Below the pieces are notes generated by a model. That model worked only from the letters and a program-made list of their open reading frames with translations, did no database searches and was not told the DNA's origin. Both the position numbers and the translations under genes were made by a program. Shown here piece after piece: positions 22,072 through 30,724 of a stretch of 64,000 bases of DNA; positions within the stretch are counted from its first letter, which is position 1, and every line of letters starts with the position of its first letter. The stretch is from Streptomyces pilosus (GTDB lineage Bacteria; Actinomycetota; Actinomycetes; Streptomycetales; Streptomycetaceae). The stretch covers positions 186,001-250,000 of the forward strand of contig NZ_BMTU01000011.1 of the NCBI RefSeq assembly GCF_014649835.1, in the 5' to 3' direction.

Positions 22072-22094
22072 CCCTCCCTTCCTCGGAGCCCTTG

Positions 22095-23558
22095 TTGCAC
22101 ACGCCCACAGACGAACAGGCACGCGCCGTCGAGGTCTTCCGCGACGGCCGCCACCTCGTGCTGCAAGCCGGCGCTGGCACCGGCAAAACCAGCACACTGC
22201 GCCTGCTCGCTGCGAGCACCAAACGCCGCGGCCGCTACCTCGCCTTCAACAAGGACATCGCACACGACGCCTCGACCCGTTTCCCCAGGTCCGTCGTGTG
22301 CAAGACGGCCCATGCCACCGCCTACGCCGCCTTCGGCCACCGTTACGTCCGCCGCCTCAACAGCCCACGTCAACCAGCATGGAGGATCGGGCAAGCCCTC
22401 GGGATCACCGCTCCGGTCCGCATCGGCGGCCACGAAATCAGCCACAGAGCCCTGTCACACAGCGTGCTGCGCACGGTGACCCGCTTCTGCCAATCAGCTG
22501 ATCGATCTCTGGCGCCCCACCACGTTCCGACGCTGCGCGGCCTCGGAACCCACGTTGAGCACGCCCAACTCATCGAGGCCGTCATGCCTTTCGCCAAAAA
22601 GGCATGGGGTGATCTGCAGGATGCCGAGCAGGGAGTGGTCCGCTTCGACCACGACCACTACTTGAAGATGTGGGCCCTGACAGAACCGAAGATCGACGCA
22701 GACTTCCTCTTCCTTGACGAGGCGCAGGACACCAATCCGGTCCTGGAGCAGGTCTTCAGTGCTCAGCGTGCACACGCTCAGCTGGTCATGGTGGGCGACT
22801 CCGCCCAGGCCATCTACGGCTGGAGGGGAGCCCGAGACGTGATGACAGGCTTCGACGCCACCCACCTGACCCTGACCCGCTCGTTTCGCTTCGGCCCGCT
22901 CCTTGCCGAACAGGCAAACCGGTGGCTCGCGTTCACCGACGCGACTATCCGGCTGACGGGCACAGATTCGATCTCCACGGAAGTCGGCCTGGTCAGCTCT
23001 CCGGACGCTGTGCTGTGTCGTACCAACATCGGGGCTATGAAGGAGGCCATGAGGCTGCTCTCGAGCGGCCACCGCGTCGCACTGGCCAGGGGCGGGAAAA
23101 CGCTGGTTGCACTGGCTTCTGCCGCCCGAGACCTCAAGGACGGTAGGCGCACCTCGCACCACGAACTCGTGCTGTTCGCCTCGTGGGGCGAGGTACAGGA
23201 TTACGCCGAGCATGATCCAGCAGGTCGTGACCTGCAGCCGTTCGTGGAACTCGTCGACACCTACGGCCCGCAGGCCATTATCGCTGCGGTCGATGCGCTG
23301 TCCGATGAAGGGCAGGCCGATGTCACGGTCTCGACCGCTCACAAGGCCAAAGGTCGGGAATGGCTCAAGGTCAAGATCGCCGATGACTTTCCGCCGCCCC
23401 CAGACACCGACCGCCTTGACGACCGGGGCTGCCCGATCCCGGAACCTGTGAATGCAACTGACGCGCGCCTCGCGTATGTAGCCGTAACGCGCGCCCGCCA
23501 CCATCTGGACCTTGGAGGACTGGCGTGGATCGAGAACCACCCAACCCGCAGGGGCTAA
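22095..23558 (+). CDS. UvrD/Rep-like superfamily 1 helicase
   Basis: ATP-dependent DNA helicase of about 487 residues. The SF1A motifs are in order: Q-motif region TPTDEQARAV, Walker A GAGTGKTST, Walker B FLFLDEAQDTN, motif III GDSAQAIYGWRGA, motif IV LTRSFRF, motif V STAHKAKGREW and motif VI LAYVAVTRARHH. It is shorter than UvrD (about 700), with reduced 1B/2B domains, like helicases of plasmids and defence loci. I place the start at TTG 22095 after GGAG; TTG 22092 is an alternative. It lies 23 bases past the unknown gene. Confidence 0.85.
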   Translation: MHTPTDEQARAVEVFRDGRHLVLQAGAGTGKTSTLRLLAASTKRRGRYLAFNKDIAHDASTRFPRSVVCKTAHATAYAAFGHRYVRRLNSPRQPAWRIGQALGITAPVRIGGHEISHRALSHSVLRTVTRFCQSADRSLAPHHVPTLRGLGTHVEHAQLIEAVMPFAKKAWGDLQDAEQGVVRFDHDHYLKMWALTEPKIDADFLFLDEAQDTNPVLEQVFSAQRAHAQLVMVGDSAQAIYGWRGARDVMTGFDATHLTLTRSFRFGPLLAEQANRWLAFTDATIRLTGTDSISTEVGLVSSPDAVLCRTNIGAMKEAMRLLSSGHRVALARGGKTLVALASAARDLKDGRRTSHHELVLFASWGEVQDYAEHDPAGRDLQPFVELVDTYGPQAIIAAVDALSDEGQADVTVSTAHKAKGREWLKVKIADDFPPPPDTDRLDDRGCPIPEPVNATDARLAYVAVTRARHHLDLGGLAWIENHPTRRG

Positions 23559-23794
23559 ACGCCATCCTTCCGGTGGGTGTCGCGCAGAAGGCGTCACCGC
23601 CCATGCCCCACGTTCCTCCTGCCCGCGGGCGGTGGCGATCGAGAGGGTGGTGATCGGCGGCTGGCTCTGATCACGGACCATGATTCAGGTCAGCACACGG
23701 AGCTCTGCAGGGCTCTGCAACGTCGTGGGTTCCGGACAGCGGAAGGCGCGTTCTACTATGTCGCTGCGTATGTGCAGCGGAAGGGGAACGAGCC

Positions 23795-24163
23795 ATGCGG
23801 CGGCTGGGGGATCTCGAGGCGGAGATCATGGACCGTCTCTGGCGGTGGCAGCGGCCGGCGACAGTCCGTGAGGTCGTCGACGACATCAACGAGGAGCGGC
23901 CGCTCGCTTACACGACGGTGATGACCGTCGCGAACATCCTCTACAACAAGGGCTGGCTGCTGCGCAGCAAGCAGGGCCGGGCCTGGGTGTACACGCCGGT
24001 CCGCAGCCGGGAGGAGTACGCGGCAGCGCTCATGGAGGAGGCCCTCGGCGCGAGTGCGGACCGTCCGGTGGCTCTCGCCCACTTCGTCCAGCAGATGGAT
24101 CCCGACGAGATCGGTGCCCTGCGCAAGGCCTTGCGCGCAGTGGGGCGGCAGGCCGAGTCGTGA
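23795..24163 (+). CDS. blaI: BlaI/MecI/CopY-family repressor
   Basis: A 122-residue winged-helix repressor (LGDLEAEIMDRLWRW, TVREVVDDI, YTTVMTVANILYNKGWL). Family members repress beta-lactamase or copper genes and are inactivated by proteolysis through an M56 partner, which is encoded next and overlaps by GTGA. In mycobacteria BlaI also controls respiratory and ATP synthase genes. Lying at the edge of the metal island, it is a candidate regulator of the CTAA-type dyads found in it. Confidence 0.9.
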   Translation: MRRLGDLEAEIMDRLWRWQRPATVREVVDDINEERPLAYTTVMTVANILYNKGWLLRSKQGRAWVYTPVRSREEYAAALMEEALGASADRPVALAHFVQQMDPDEIGALRKALRAVGRQAES

Positions 24164-25071
24164 ACGCGGCGCCCGCGCTGCTCGGCTACGTGGCAGGAGT
24201 CGGTTTCCTGGCACCGCGGCTGTTGCTGCGCAGTGCCTGGCCCCATCGCGCGCCGACGCTGGCTCTGGCTGTCTGGCACGGGCTGACGGTGTCGTTCACC
24301 ATCGCCATCGCGCTCGCCGTCCATCATCTCGCGATGCCCACCGAGCACCTGCACGCCAATGTGATCGGCGCGCTGCATTACTGCGGTCTGGCCACCGCGA
24401 CCACAGTCCCCGACCCCGCGGTCGTGAACCGCCTGGTGATCGCTCTGCCGATCTCGGTGTTACTTCTCGTATTCGCGTGCTTTGTTTTCGAAGCATTTCG
24501 TGGCCGCCGCGCCCGTTCCCGCCACCGGAAAATCCTGGACATGGTGGGGCGCCGCTCGCCGCAGCTGTGCGCCACCGTCCTCGATCACGACGTGCCGGCC
24601 GCCTACTGCTTGCCCGGATACAAACCGCGGGTCGTCGTCAGCGCGGGTGCCGTGCGGCTGCTGTCCCCGGGGGAGCTCGAGGCCGTACTCGAACACGAGC
24701 GCTCCCACATCACGGGCCGTCACCACCTGGCACTGGCCGCCACCCAGGCGTTCGCCCGTATTTTCCGCCGCCTCCCACTCGCCCATCACGCCAAGGAGCA
24801 GACCTCCGTGCTCCTGGAGATGATCGCCGACGACCGTGCCCTGCGCCGCCAGTCCCGCGAGGAGCTGGCCACGGCCCTGTACGCGATGGCGGCGGCCAAA
24901 GCCGCCCCAGCAGGCGCATTCGCGGTGAACGGCCCGAGCGCGGTGGCCCGCATGCGGCGGGTGCTCATCCCGCAGCGACGACCGCACGTCGCGCTCCGTG
25001 GAACGGTGGCCGCCACAGCAGCGGTGGTACCGGTGCTTCCGCTGATGTTCGCCTGTGTGCCCATCGGATAA
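24160..25071 (+). CDS. M56-family membrane metallopeptidase (BlaR1/MecR1-like)
   Basis: A 303-residue membrane protein with about four TM segments (5-25, 33-58, 90-112, 275-297) and a cytosolic zinc protease site HERSH at 179-183. It lacks the penicillin-binding sensor of true BlaR1, as do most actinobacterial copies. It is coupled to blaI and probably cleaves it on an unknown signal. L101 is encoded by TTA (24460-24462), so expression should need bldA. The start GTG 24160 overlaps the blaI stop. Confidence 0.88.
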   Translation: MNAAPALLGYVAGVGFLAPRLLLRSAWPHRAPTLALAVWHGLTVSFTIAIALAVHHLAMPTEHLHANVIGALHYCGLATATTVPDPAVVNRLVIALPISVLLLVFACFVFEAFRGRRARSRHRKILDMVGRRSPQLCATVLDHDVPAAYCLPGYKPRVVVSAGAVRLLSPGELEAVLEHERSHITGRHHLALAATQAFARIFRRLPLAHHAKEQTSVLLEMIADDRALRRQSREELATALYAMAAAKAAPAGAFAVNGPSAVARMRRVLIPQRRPHVALRGTVAATAAVVPVLPLMFACVPIG

Positions 25072-25190
25072 ATCCAGCCAAAAAGGCCACGGCAAGGCCA
25101 TCCACGCCCCGCGCACCGGCAAGAACATTGAGATCACCAACCTCGACTCCATGCCTTACTTCGCGGCCACGCGGCCCTGAACGACGCATC
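25072..25190 (+). other. Possible gene remnant, unidentified
   Basis: One frame of this stretch, with no start codon, reads AIHAPRTGKNIEITNLDSMP followed by YFAATRP and a stop. It has coding-like composition but no upstream continuation. It may be the 3' end of a lost gene. I cannot assign a family. Confidence 0.3.
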
Positions 25191-25203
25191 GGCACGCGCG
25201 GCG

Positions 25204-25233
25204 CCGGGGCCGGCCGGACGAGGCCGACCCCGG
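25204..25233. terminator. Hairpin after the multicopper oxidase gene
   Basis: CCGGGGCCGGCC at 25204-25215 pairs with GGCCGACCCCGG at 25222-25233 (12 bp, one mismatch, 6-nt loop), 29 bases beyond the oxidase stop. It may end transcription from both sides. Confidence 0.65.
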
Positions 25234-25261
25234 GCCGAGCACAGCGGTGGCAATCAGATGG

Positions 25262-26866
25262 TCAGCTCTGGTACGCGACCAGCGCCATCATGCCGACCTC
25301 TCCGTGATACGCGTTGTGGCAGTGCAGCATCCACTGACCGGGATTGTCGGCGTCGAAGATGACGGACAGTTTCTTCTTGGGCAGGACGATGGCGGTGTCC
25401 TTGCGCGGACCGCTGTTGCCGAGCTGGTAGGTGTGCCCGTGCAGGTGCATCGGGTGCCACATCTCCGTGGTGTTGACGAAGTCCAGCCGGACCCGCTGTC
25501 CATCCTCGATCGTGAGCGGAGCGGCGGCCGGGTCGTCCATGGCGAAGGCCTTGCCGTTGATAGCCCAGTTGTACTTGCCCATGCCGCCGGTCAGCTCGAC
25601 ACGGTGTACGCGGTCCACCTTCCTGGACGGCAGGCGGACGTCGTCGGCCGCGCGTAGCTGGGACGCGGTCAGGATCCTGCCGTTGAGCTCCTTGGGACGG
25701 ACGGTCTTCGGCGGCGCGCCGCCGGCTCCCGTCCGGACCAGGGCCAGGCCGGTGGCGTTCTTGCCCTCGGCCAGCGCGACGAGCGGGAAGACACCGTCGC
25801 CGAGGGTGACCAGAACGTCGTACCGCTCCCCCATACCGATCAGCAGGGAATCGACCTGCTTGTGCTCGACGGGGAATCCGTCGGTGTGGGTGATGGTCAG
25901 CTTGTGGCCTCCGAGCGCCAGCCGGTACGCCGTGTCGCCGCCCGCGTTGATGACGCGCAGCCGGACCCGTCGGCCGGGCTTGCCCTGGTAGACGTCCGGG
26001 TCGGCGGGGACCCGGCCGTTGACCAGGTGGTACGGATACTTCACATCGCCGGCGTCGCCGCCGAGCAGTTCGCTCTCGGCGCCCATCAGCATGAACTTCG
26101 TCGACATGCCGCCGGCAGTCGGGGAGGGGGACGAGGAGCCTGTCTCCATGCCCTCCATGCCGCCCATACCGTGGCCCTCGTGTCCGCTGGACCCGGAGCG
26201 GGAGTGATCGCCCATGTCCATGCCGCCCATGCCCTGCCGCAGTTCGGCGAGTACATCCTCGGGGGTGCCGGTGACTCCGTCGACCCAGTCGTCCAGGACG
26301 ACGACCCATTCGTCGTCGTACGCCAGCGGTTCCTTCGGGTCCTCGACGACCAGGGGCGCGTACAGACCCCGGTCGAGCTGGACGCCGACGTGGGGGTGGA
26401 AGAAGTACGTACCGGGGGCGTCGGCGATGAAGCGGTAGGTGAAGTTGGCACCCGCGCGTACGGCCTGCTGGGTCACCGGGGGCACGCCGTCCATGTCGTT
26501 GCGCATGGCGATGCCGTGCCAGTGGATGGATGTCGCGGTCTTGTCCGGCAGCTGGTTGGAGAGTTCGGCGGCCAGGGTGTCGCCGGCGGCCAGGCGGATG
26601 CCCTTGCCCGGGGCCTGGCCGTTGAAGGCCCAGCTCCTGGCCATGACCCCGCCGCCGAGGTCGAGCATGGCGGGCGCGGCCGTCAGGGTCACCTGTTGCG
26701 TCCTGCCGGTGCCCTTCCGCTTCTTCTCGGTCGCGGCGACCGCCGAGCCGGAGGGGTTGACCAGGGTGGGGGTTGCGTTGGAGCCGCCGCTGCAGGCGGC
26801 GAGCGCGCCAGCGCCCGCAACGCCGAGCCCGGCGAGCAGTACGGAGCGGCGGTTGGTGCTGTTCAT
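25262..26866 (-). CDS. Multicopper oxidase, Tat lipoprotein with Met/His-rich loop
   Basis: Oxidises Cu(I) or phenolics and reduces O2 to water outside the membrane, 534 residues. It has an RR pair (6-7) and lipobox LAAC at 22-25, so it is a Tat-exported lipoprotein. Copper ligands: HWHG (115-117), HPH (157-159), HPMHLHGH (471-478) and HCHNAYHGEVGM (515-526, with Cys and axial Met). A Met/His-rich insertion at about 214-245 (GMGGMDMGDH, GHGMGGMEGME) resembles the CueO methionine-rich segment that handles Cu(I). It follows a DUF6153 gene and is probably controlled by the CsoR box at 27498. Confidence 0.94.
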   Translation of the reverse strand: MNSTNRRSVLLAGLGVAGAGALAACSGGSNATPTLVNPSGSAVAATEKKRKGTGRTQQVTLTAAPAMLDLGGGVMARSWAFNGQAPGKGIRLAAGDTLAAELSNQLPDKTATSIHWHGIAMRNDMDGVPPVTQQAVRAGANFTYRFIADAPGTYFFHPHVGVQLDRGLYAPLVVEDPKEPLAYDDEWVVVLDDWVDGVTGTPEDVLAELRQGMGGMDMGDHSRSGSSGHEGHGMGGMEGMETGSSSPSPTAGGMSTKFMLMGAESELLGGDAGDVKYPYHLVNGRVPADPDVYQGKPGRRVRLRVINAGGDTAYRLALGGHKLTITHTDGFPVEHKQVDSLLIGMGERYDVLVTLGDGVFPLVALAEGKNATGLALVRTGAGGAPPKTVRPKELNGRILTASQLRAADDVRLPSRKVDRVHRVELTGGMGKYNWAINGKAFAMDDPAAAPLTIEDGQRVRLDFVNTTEMWHPMHLHGHTYQLGNSGPRKDTAIVLPKKKLSVIFDADNPGQWMLHCHNAYHGEVGMMALVAYQS

Positions 26867-26958
26867 GGGTGCCCTCGATCTCAGGATGCGCAGGGGAAGT
26901 GGCCGTGCTGGGACGGTTCCTCGGGACGAGACGGCACGAGGAAGCCGCTGGGCACGGC

Positions 26959-27456
26959 CTAAATGCGCAGCTGAGAGAGGACAGACAGATCCGGGGGCGC
27001 TCGGTCGACGGTCCCTTCGGCCTTCGGCCCCGCGCCGACAGCCGCGGGCATGGCCAGACCCCACCGCTCCGGGGTCTGTACCGGTGGTGCGAGCTTCACC
27101 ACTTCAAGACTCGCGGTCGAGCAGTGCTGCATCGCCATGCCGGAGCAGGGCGGAGAATCGGCATTGTTCATCGCCGGCCCGGCAACCTGCGTCTGTTGGG
27201 TGGCCTGGCCGGAGGTGCTGTGGTGCCCGTGCCCGGTGGCCGCCGTTGCGGGTGCGGCATCGTCGCCGTCCATCATCATGCCCGGCCTCATCACATGACC
27301 GACGGACGAGGAGTCCGGGCTGATCGCCGTGGCGGCCGTCTCGTGGTGAATCAATACCGCGAGCGCCACGAGCAGAGCGATGACGGCGGCACGAGCCCAG
27401 CGGACGACGCCCTGTGAGGCGCAAGTCCGCGGGGCCCTGACTCCCCGTCCCGTCAT
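26959..27456 (-). CDS. DUF6153-like small membrane protein ending in LRI
   Basis: A 165-residue protein with one N-terminal TM segment (about 20-38). The extracytoplasmic region is rich in His, Met and Cys (RPGMMMDGDD, GHGHHS, CSGMAMQHC) and the tail is PPDLSVLSQLRI. This matches Streptomyces DUF6153. Function is unknown; the composition suggests periplasm-side copper binding. It is first in a likely operon with the multicopper oxidase. A CsoR-type box lies 42 bases upstream. The same LRI ending occurs in the proteins at 33483 and 47371. Confidence 0.75.
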   Translation of the reverse strand: MTGRGVRAPRTCASQGVVRWARAAVIALLVALAVLIHHETAATAISPDSSSVGHVMRPGMMMDGDDAAPATAATGHGHHSTSGQATQQTQVAGPAMNNADSPPCSGMAMQHCSTASLEVVKLAPPVQTPERWGLAMPAAVGAGPKAEGTVDRAPPDLSVLSQLRI

Positions 27457-27497
27457 TGCTTCCCTCTGAAGATTCCGGTGAGACGACTGCCGTCAAT

Positions 27498-27514
27498 ATA
27501 CCCGGAGGGGGTAA
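27498..27514 (-). promoter_or_regulatory. CsoR-type box before the DUF6153/multicopper oxidase operon
   Basis: ATACCCG-GAG-GGGGTAA matches the ATACCCC-N3-GGGGTAT pattern of the copA/copZ region with two changes. It lies 42 bases upstream of the DUF6153 start. CsoR is encoded at 61847-62128. Confidence 0.7.
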
Positions 27515-27562
27515 GCGGCGCTTCCGCGAGCCGCACCTGCGCCCGTCAGCTCTATCGCCTCT

Positions 27563-28114
27563 TCACTTCTCCTGGGGCACGGACATAGACCGTGGCGCGC
27601 TCCTGCTCTCGCGCTGGCTGTCCTGCTTGCGCAGGCCGTACGGCGTGACGCCGCGGGGCTTGTACACCGCCAGGACCATGGCCAGCAGCAACACGGCCAG
27701 AGCAAGCACGGAGTGCAGCACGGGAGAGAAGTCACGCACCGACGACAGCTCGGCCCCCAGGTCGGCTGCCCTCGCCGCCATGGATTTGAAGGTCCCTATG
27801 TAGATCAGCAACACGACGGTGGCGACGACGTTGATCAGGAGCTTGAACAGGATCCAGTAGTGCCGGAAGAGGCCCCAGGGCGTACCCAGGGACTGGACGA
27901 TTCCGGTGAGCAGGGCGGCGAGGGCGAGAGGAACGAGGGTGTACCAGGCGGCCGGCTCCATCACGAGATAGACCCCGCGCACCGTTTCTGGATCCCGGCT
28001 GGTCATGCCGATCACCGCCAGGGCGAGGAAGGCGACGACCGCGCCGAGCCAGCCGACCGATGAGGTGACGTGCACGATGAGGGCCAGCTTGCGCAGACGA
28101 GGGGGCATGATCAT
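27563..28114 (-). CDS. DUF2269-like integral membrane protein
   Basis: A 183-residue protein with four predicted TM helices (about 8-30, 52-75, 87-107, 130-150). The N-terminal KLALIVHVTSSVGWLGAVVAF pattern matches DUF2269 and CopD-related membrane families; the helix I His could bind haem or copper. It starts at ATG 28114, overlapping the upstream small gene by ATGA. A second ATG at 28108 is possible. Function is unknown. Confidence 0.75.
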   Translation of the reverse strand: MIMPPRLRKLALIVHVTSSVGWLGAVVAFLALAVIGMTSRDPETVRGVYLVMEPAAWYTLVPLALAALLTGIVQSLGTPWGLFRHYWILFKLLINVVATVVLLIYIGTFKSMAARAADLGAELSSVRDFSPVLHSVLALAVLLLAMVLAVYKPRGVTPYGLRKQDSQRESRSAPRSMSVPQEK

Positions 28115-28365
28115 CCGTCGCCGCCGCCTGCTGCCTGTCCGGTGCCTGCGGTGACACCGACGAGCGGAGCCTGCCCCCCGAAGTGGCGGCCCGGGCCGTG
28201 GCCACCAGGCCCATGGACCAGCAGCATCACCGCGACGAGCACCGCCAGGATCAACACGACGAGCCCGGACAGCTTCACCCAGCGCGGCATTCCGGCACTC
28301 GCAGCGTGACCGGGAGCATCAGCCGCCTCGTCGCGGGTGCCGGGCTCCTGGGACGGATCCACCAT
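28111..28365 (-). CDS. Small single-TM protein with Gly/His-rich tail
   Basis: An 84-residue protein from ATG 28365, nine bases after AAGGAG. It has a polar N-terminus, one TM helix at about 38-56 and a tail with HGPGGHGPGRH. It is coupled (ATGA) to the DUF2269-like gene and divergent from a tetR gene. The sequence suggests a membrane-anchored metal-binding accessory. No family is recognised. Confidence 0.65.
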   Translation of the reverse strand: MVDPSQEPGTRDEAADAPGHAASAGMPRWVKLSGLVVLILAVLVAVMLLVHGPGGHGPGRHFGGQAPLVGVTAGTGQAAGGGDG

Positions 28366-28425
28366 CAAGGTTCTCCTTGTCTCGCCCAAGGGCCTGGGCG
28401 GCGTGCCGTTGCGACCCCAGCTTTA

Positions 28426-28463
28426 TCGAGACACTTTGTCACTGTCAATCCATAGCGTCTCGA
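28426..28463. promoter_or_regulatory. Inverted repeat between the small TM gene and divergent tetR
   Basis: TCGAGAC (28426-28432) and GTCTCGA (28457-28463) form a spaced dyad. Within it, GACA-CTT-TGTC (28430-28440) is a second short dyad. Both lie in the 123-base divergent promoter region, so they are candidate operators for the adjacent TetR protein. Confidence 0.5.
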
Positions 28464-28488
28464 CAACGGCGTCGCGTACGCTTTCCGC

Positions 28489-29076
28489 GTGCCGAAGCTG
28501 TGGAACGAGACGATCGAGGCGCACCGCCGCGAAGTGCGCGACGCCATCCTGGACGGCACCGCCTCTCTGGCGGCCGAGCACGGCCCACTGTCGGTGACGA
28601 TGTCCCAGATCGCGGAGAAGGCCGGCATCGGGCGGGCCACGCTGTACAAGTATTTCCCGGACGTCGAAGCGATCCTGCACGCCTGGCACGCACGCGAGAT
28701 CGCCGGCCACCTGGCCCGGCTGACAGAAGTCCTGGACAGCGCCGAAGGGCCGGCGACGCGCCTGGAATCGGTGTTGGAGGCGTACGCCCTCATCACCCAC
28801 GAATCCCATAGCCACCAGGACACGGACCTGGGGGCGTTCCTGCACCGGGACAACGGCGATCACCTTGCCCATGCGCACCAGCATCTTCACCACATGGTTC
28901 AGCACCTCCTGACCGACGCAGCGCAGGCCGGCAACGTCAGGGACGACATCCCGCCCAACGAGCTCACGCGCTACTGCCTCAGCGCCCTGGCGGCAGCACG
29001 GACCCTGCCGTCCGAGGCCGCCGTAAGGCGGCTGGTCACGGTCACCCTTGCCGGCGTGCGCCCTCCACAGCACTGA
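28489..29076 (+). CDS. TetR-family transcriptional regulator
   Basis: A 195-residue regulator from GTG 28489. The HTH is at about residues 36-57 (VTMSQIAEKAGIGRATLYKY). The ligand domain is unusually His-rich (HESHSHQD, HLAHAHQHLHH at about 103-144). It may sense metal, but no exact site can be named. Divergent from the two-gene membrane operon at 28365-27563, which it probably represses. Confidence 0.85.
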   Translation: MPKLWNETIEAHRREVRDAILDGTASLAAEHGPLSVTMSQIAEKAGIGRATLYKYFPDVEAILHAWHAREIAGHLARLTEVLDSAEGPATRLESVLEAYALITHESHSHQDTDLGAFLHRDNGDHLAHAHQHLHHMVQHLLTDAAQAGNVRDDIPPNELTRYCLSALAAARTLPSEAAVRRLVTVTLAGVRPPQH

Positions 29077-29123
29077 TGCCGTGGGGGCAGGAACCCCCGC
29101 TCCCTGAACGCCTCTTGGCTCCA

Positions 29124-29146
29124 CTACGTACTAAGGGCATACGTAG
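29124..29146 (+). promoter_or_regulatory. CTAA-containing dyad before the DUF5134 gene
   Basis: CTACGTA (29124-29130) and TACGTAG (29140-29146) form a perfect 7-bp dyad around CTAAGGGCA. It shares the ACTAAG core with the sites at 34029, 42594 and 47126. It lies 80 bases before the DUF5134 start. Confidence 0.55.
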
Positions 29147-29225
29147 ATAACAGCCAGAGGACGACGCACGTCGACGCGTCCGCGGACCAATGCGCATGCG
29201 CCGGCTGGTCGGTGCGGAGGGCAGC

Positions 29226-30134
29226 ATGGGAAGTCCGGCTTTGACCTGGACGCTGGCGGCGGTGGCCGCACTCGTAGCGGTCGTGAGCGCGGCCCGGCTG
29301 GCCGCGGCCGGCGACGGGGAGGCCCGGTTCGCGGCCGGAGGCGACGTCGTGATGGCCGGCGGCATGGCCGTGATGTTCCTGCCGGCGACGGCGGCCAGTT
29401 TCGGGGACCACAGCCTGTGGTGGGTGGCGGCTTTCACCGGCCTCGGCATCGGCGGCGTGGCCCTGTCCGTACGGCATGGCCGGCTGCACGGCTGGCGGCA
29501 CGGTCGCCGTTGGGCGCATCACATCATCGGCAGCGCAGCCATGGTGATCATGACGCTCGCCATGCCGGGTAGCGACTCCGGGCCGGTGCTTGCTCTGGGC
29601 GGGCATTCGATGGCCGGTATGGCTCACGGACATGGGCACGCATCCGCCGAGACCACCGAGGCCTCGGAGATGGCGGGCATGGCCGGGATGGAGGACATGG
29701 ACCACTCCTCGGGGATGACCGCCCACGACATGACGGCCGGTGCCGCCCACAGCGCCTCGGCGGGAGGCTCGGCCTCCGTATGGCGCGTCGTCCTGATCGT
29801 GCTGGCCGCCTACTTCCTGCTCTCGATCGTCGCGTCCGTCTGGGCCCGGCTCCGCGGCGCCGACCGGCGGACGGGTACGGGCCGCGGCGCGGGCAGGGGC
29901 CGTTGGGCTCGGCGGCTCCTCGCGTTGCCGGACGCCTTCGTGGTGTTCGTCGCGTCGCTGGCCGTCTCCGTGTGGGACGTGGCCCGGTCAGGTGGGAACA
30001 AGCGCCGGGCTCATGCGGCAGCGGGAGGCCGGAGCCGCCGTCGCCCGCCCGGTACCTCACCGGGTGCGGTCCTGGCGGCCCACATCGGCATGGGCGGCAC
30101 GATGTGCGCCATGCTCGTCATGATGGCGGGCTGA
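29226..30134 (+). CDS. DUF5134-like membrane protein with Met/His-rich loop
   Basis: A 302-residue integral membrane protein from ATG 29226, which follows GGAGGG. TM helices lie at about 5-25, 40-58, 62-80, 98-118, 180-202, 230-250 and 280-300. The loop at about 125-175 is rich in His and Met (GGHSMAGMAHGHGHA, MAGMAGMEDMDHSSGM). DUF5134 function is unknown; this loop suggests Cu(I) handling. A longer start (29190) is possible but lacks a ribosome site. It is probably regulated through the dyad at 29124. Confidence 0.78.
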   Translation: MGSPALTWTLAAVAALVAVVSAARLAAAGDGEARFAAGGDVVMAGGMAVMFLPATAASFGDHSLWWVAAFTGLGIGGVALSVRHGRLHGWRHGRRWAHHIIGSAAMVIMTLAMPGSDSGPVLALGGHSMAGMAHGHGHASAETTEASEMAGMAGMEDMDHSSGMTAHDMTAGAAHSASAGGSASVWRVVLIVLAAYFLLSIVASVWARLRGADRRTGTGRGAGRGRWARRLLALPDAFVVFVASLAVSVWDVARSGGNKRRAHAAAGGRSRRRPPGTSPGAVLAAHIGMGGTMCAMLVMMAG

Positions 30135-30333
30135 CCGCTCGTCGGCGCCACCAGGCGGACACCGACCGCTGTTTCACGGCACATCGTCGTCGGTGGCCCC
30201 GACGTCTCGGCATGCACACCCTGACGCACCTGTTCGCCCTTCTCGGCATGCGGGCGGTCCCGCACGCCCGGAGACTCGCAGCGAAAGGCCTCATACCTCG
30301 GCCCCCACCCCTCGTGCTCAGGAAGGCACCCTT

Positions 30334-30723
30334 GTGACTCCCGAGGAACTAGCGGCAGCTGCCGACCCGGCGACACTCGGCAACTACCTGTCGGAGTTGC
30401 CACAGCAACCGCACCACCACGGCCCCCTGACCAGCATTCGCCAGGACGAATTCCAGGGCCACCGCATCGTCATCAAGACGACCTACGAGATCACGGTGGA
30501 CGGTGAGCCGCTCACCGCTCCACTCATCGTGTCGAACGACGGCCAAGTCCACTGCCATGCCCTGCCCACGTACGAGTTCCGGTCCGCGACGGACACCATC
30601 CGAGCGCTGATCGAGAACTTCCCCGACGACTTCCCAGGTGGCGACCACCCTGGTGGCGGCCACGACAGCGGAGGGCATCCCGACCACCAGGTTCCCGGGA
30701 CCGATCGCGAAGGGAGCGCCTGA
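30334..30723 (+). CDS. Tyrosinase co-factor-like (MelC1-type) protein
   Basis: A 129-residue protein from GTG 30334. Its core (GHRIVIKTTYEITVDGEPL, QVHCHALPTYEFRS, TIRALIENFP) resembles the MelC1 copper chaperone fold, which delivers copper to tyrosinase. A His/Gly-rich tail (GGDHPGGGHDSGGHPDH) could carry copper. There is no signal peptide, unlike secreted MelC1, so it may act in the cytoplasm. Its stop is one base before the tyrosinase start, and coupling is very likely. The 200 bases upstream hold no recognised element. Confidence 0.7.
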   Translation: MTPEELAAAADPATLGNYLSELPQQPHHHGPLTSIRQDEFQGHRIVIKTTYEITVDGEPLTAPLIVSNDGQVHCHALPTYEFRSATDTIRALIENFPDDFPGGDHPGGGHDSGGHPDHQVPGTDREGSA

Positions 30724-30724
30724 C

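Noticed and set aside
25072-25190. A small gene between the M56 gene and the multicopper oxidase
   Set aside because: The coding-like stretch has no start codon in frame and no recognised family; kept only as a possible remnant.
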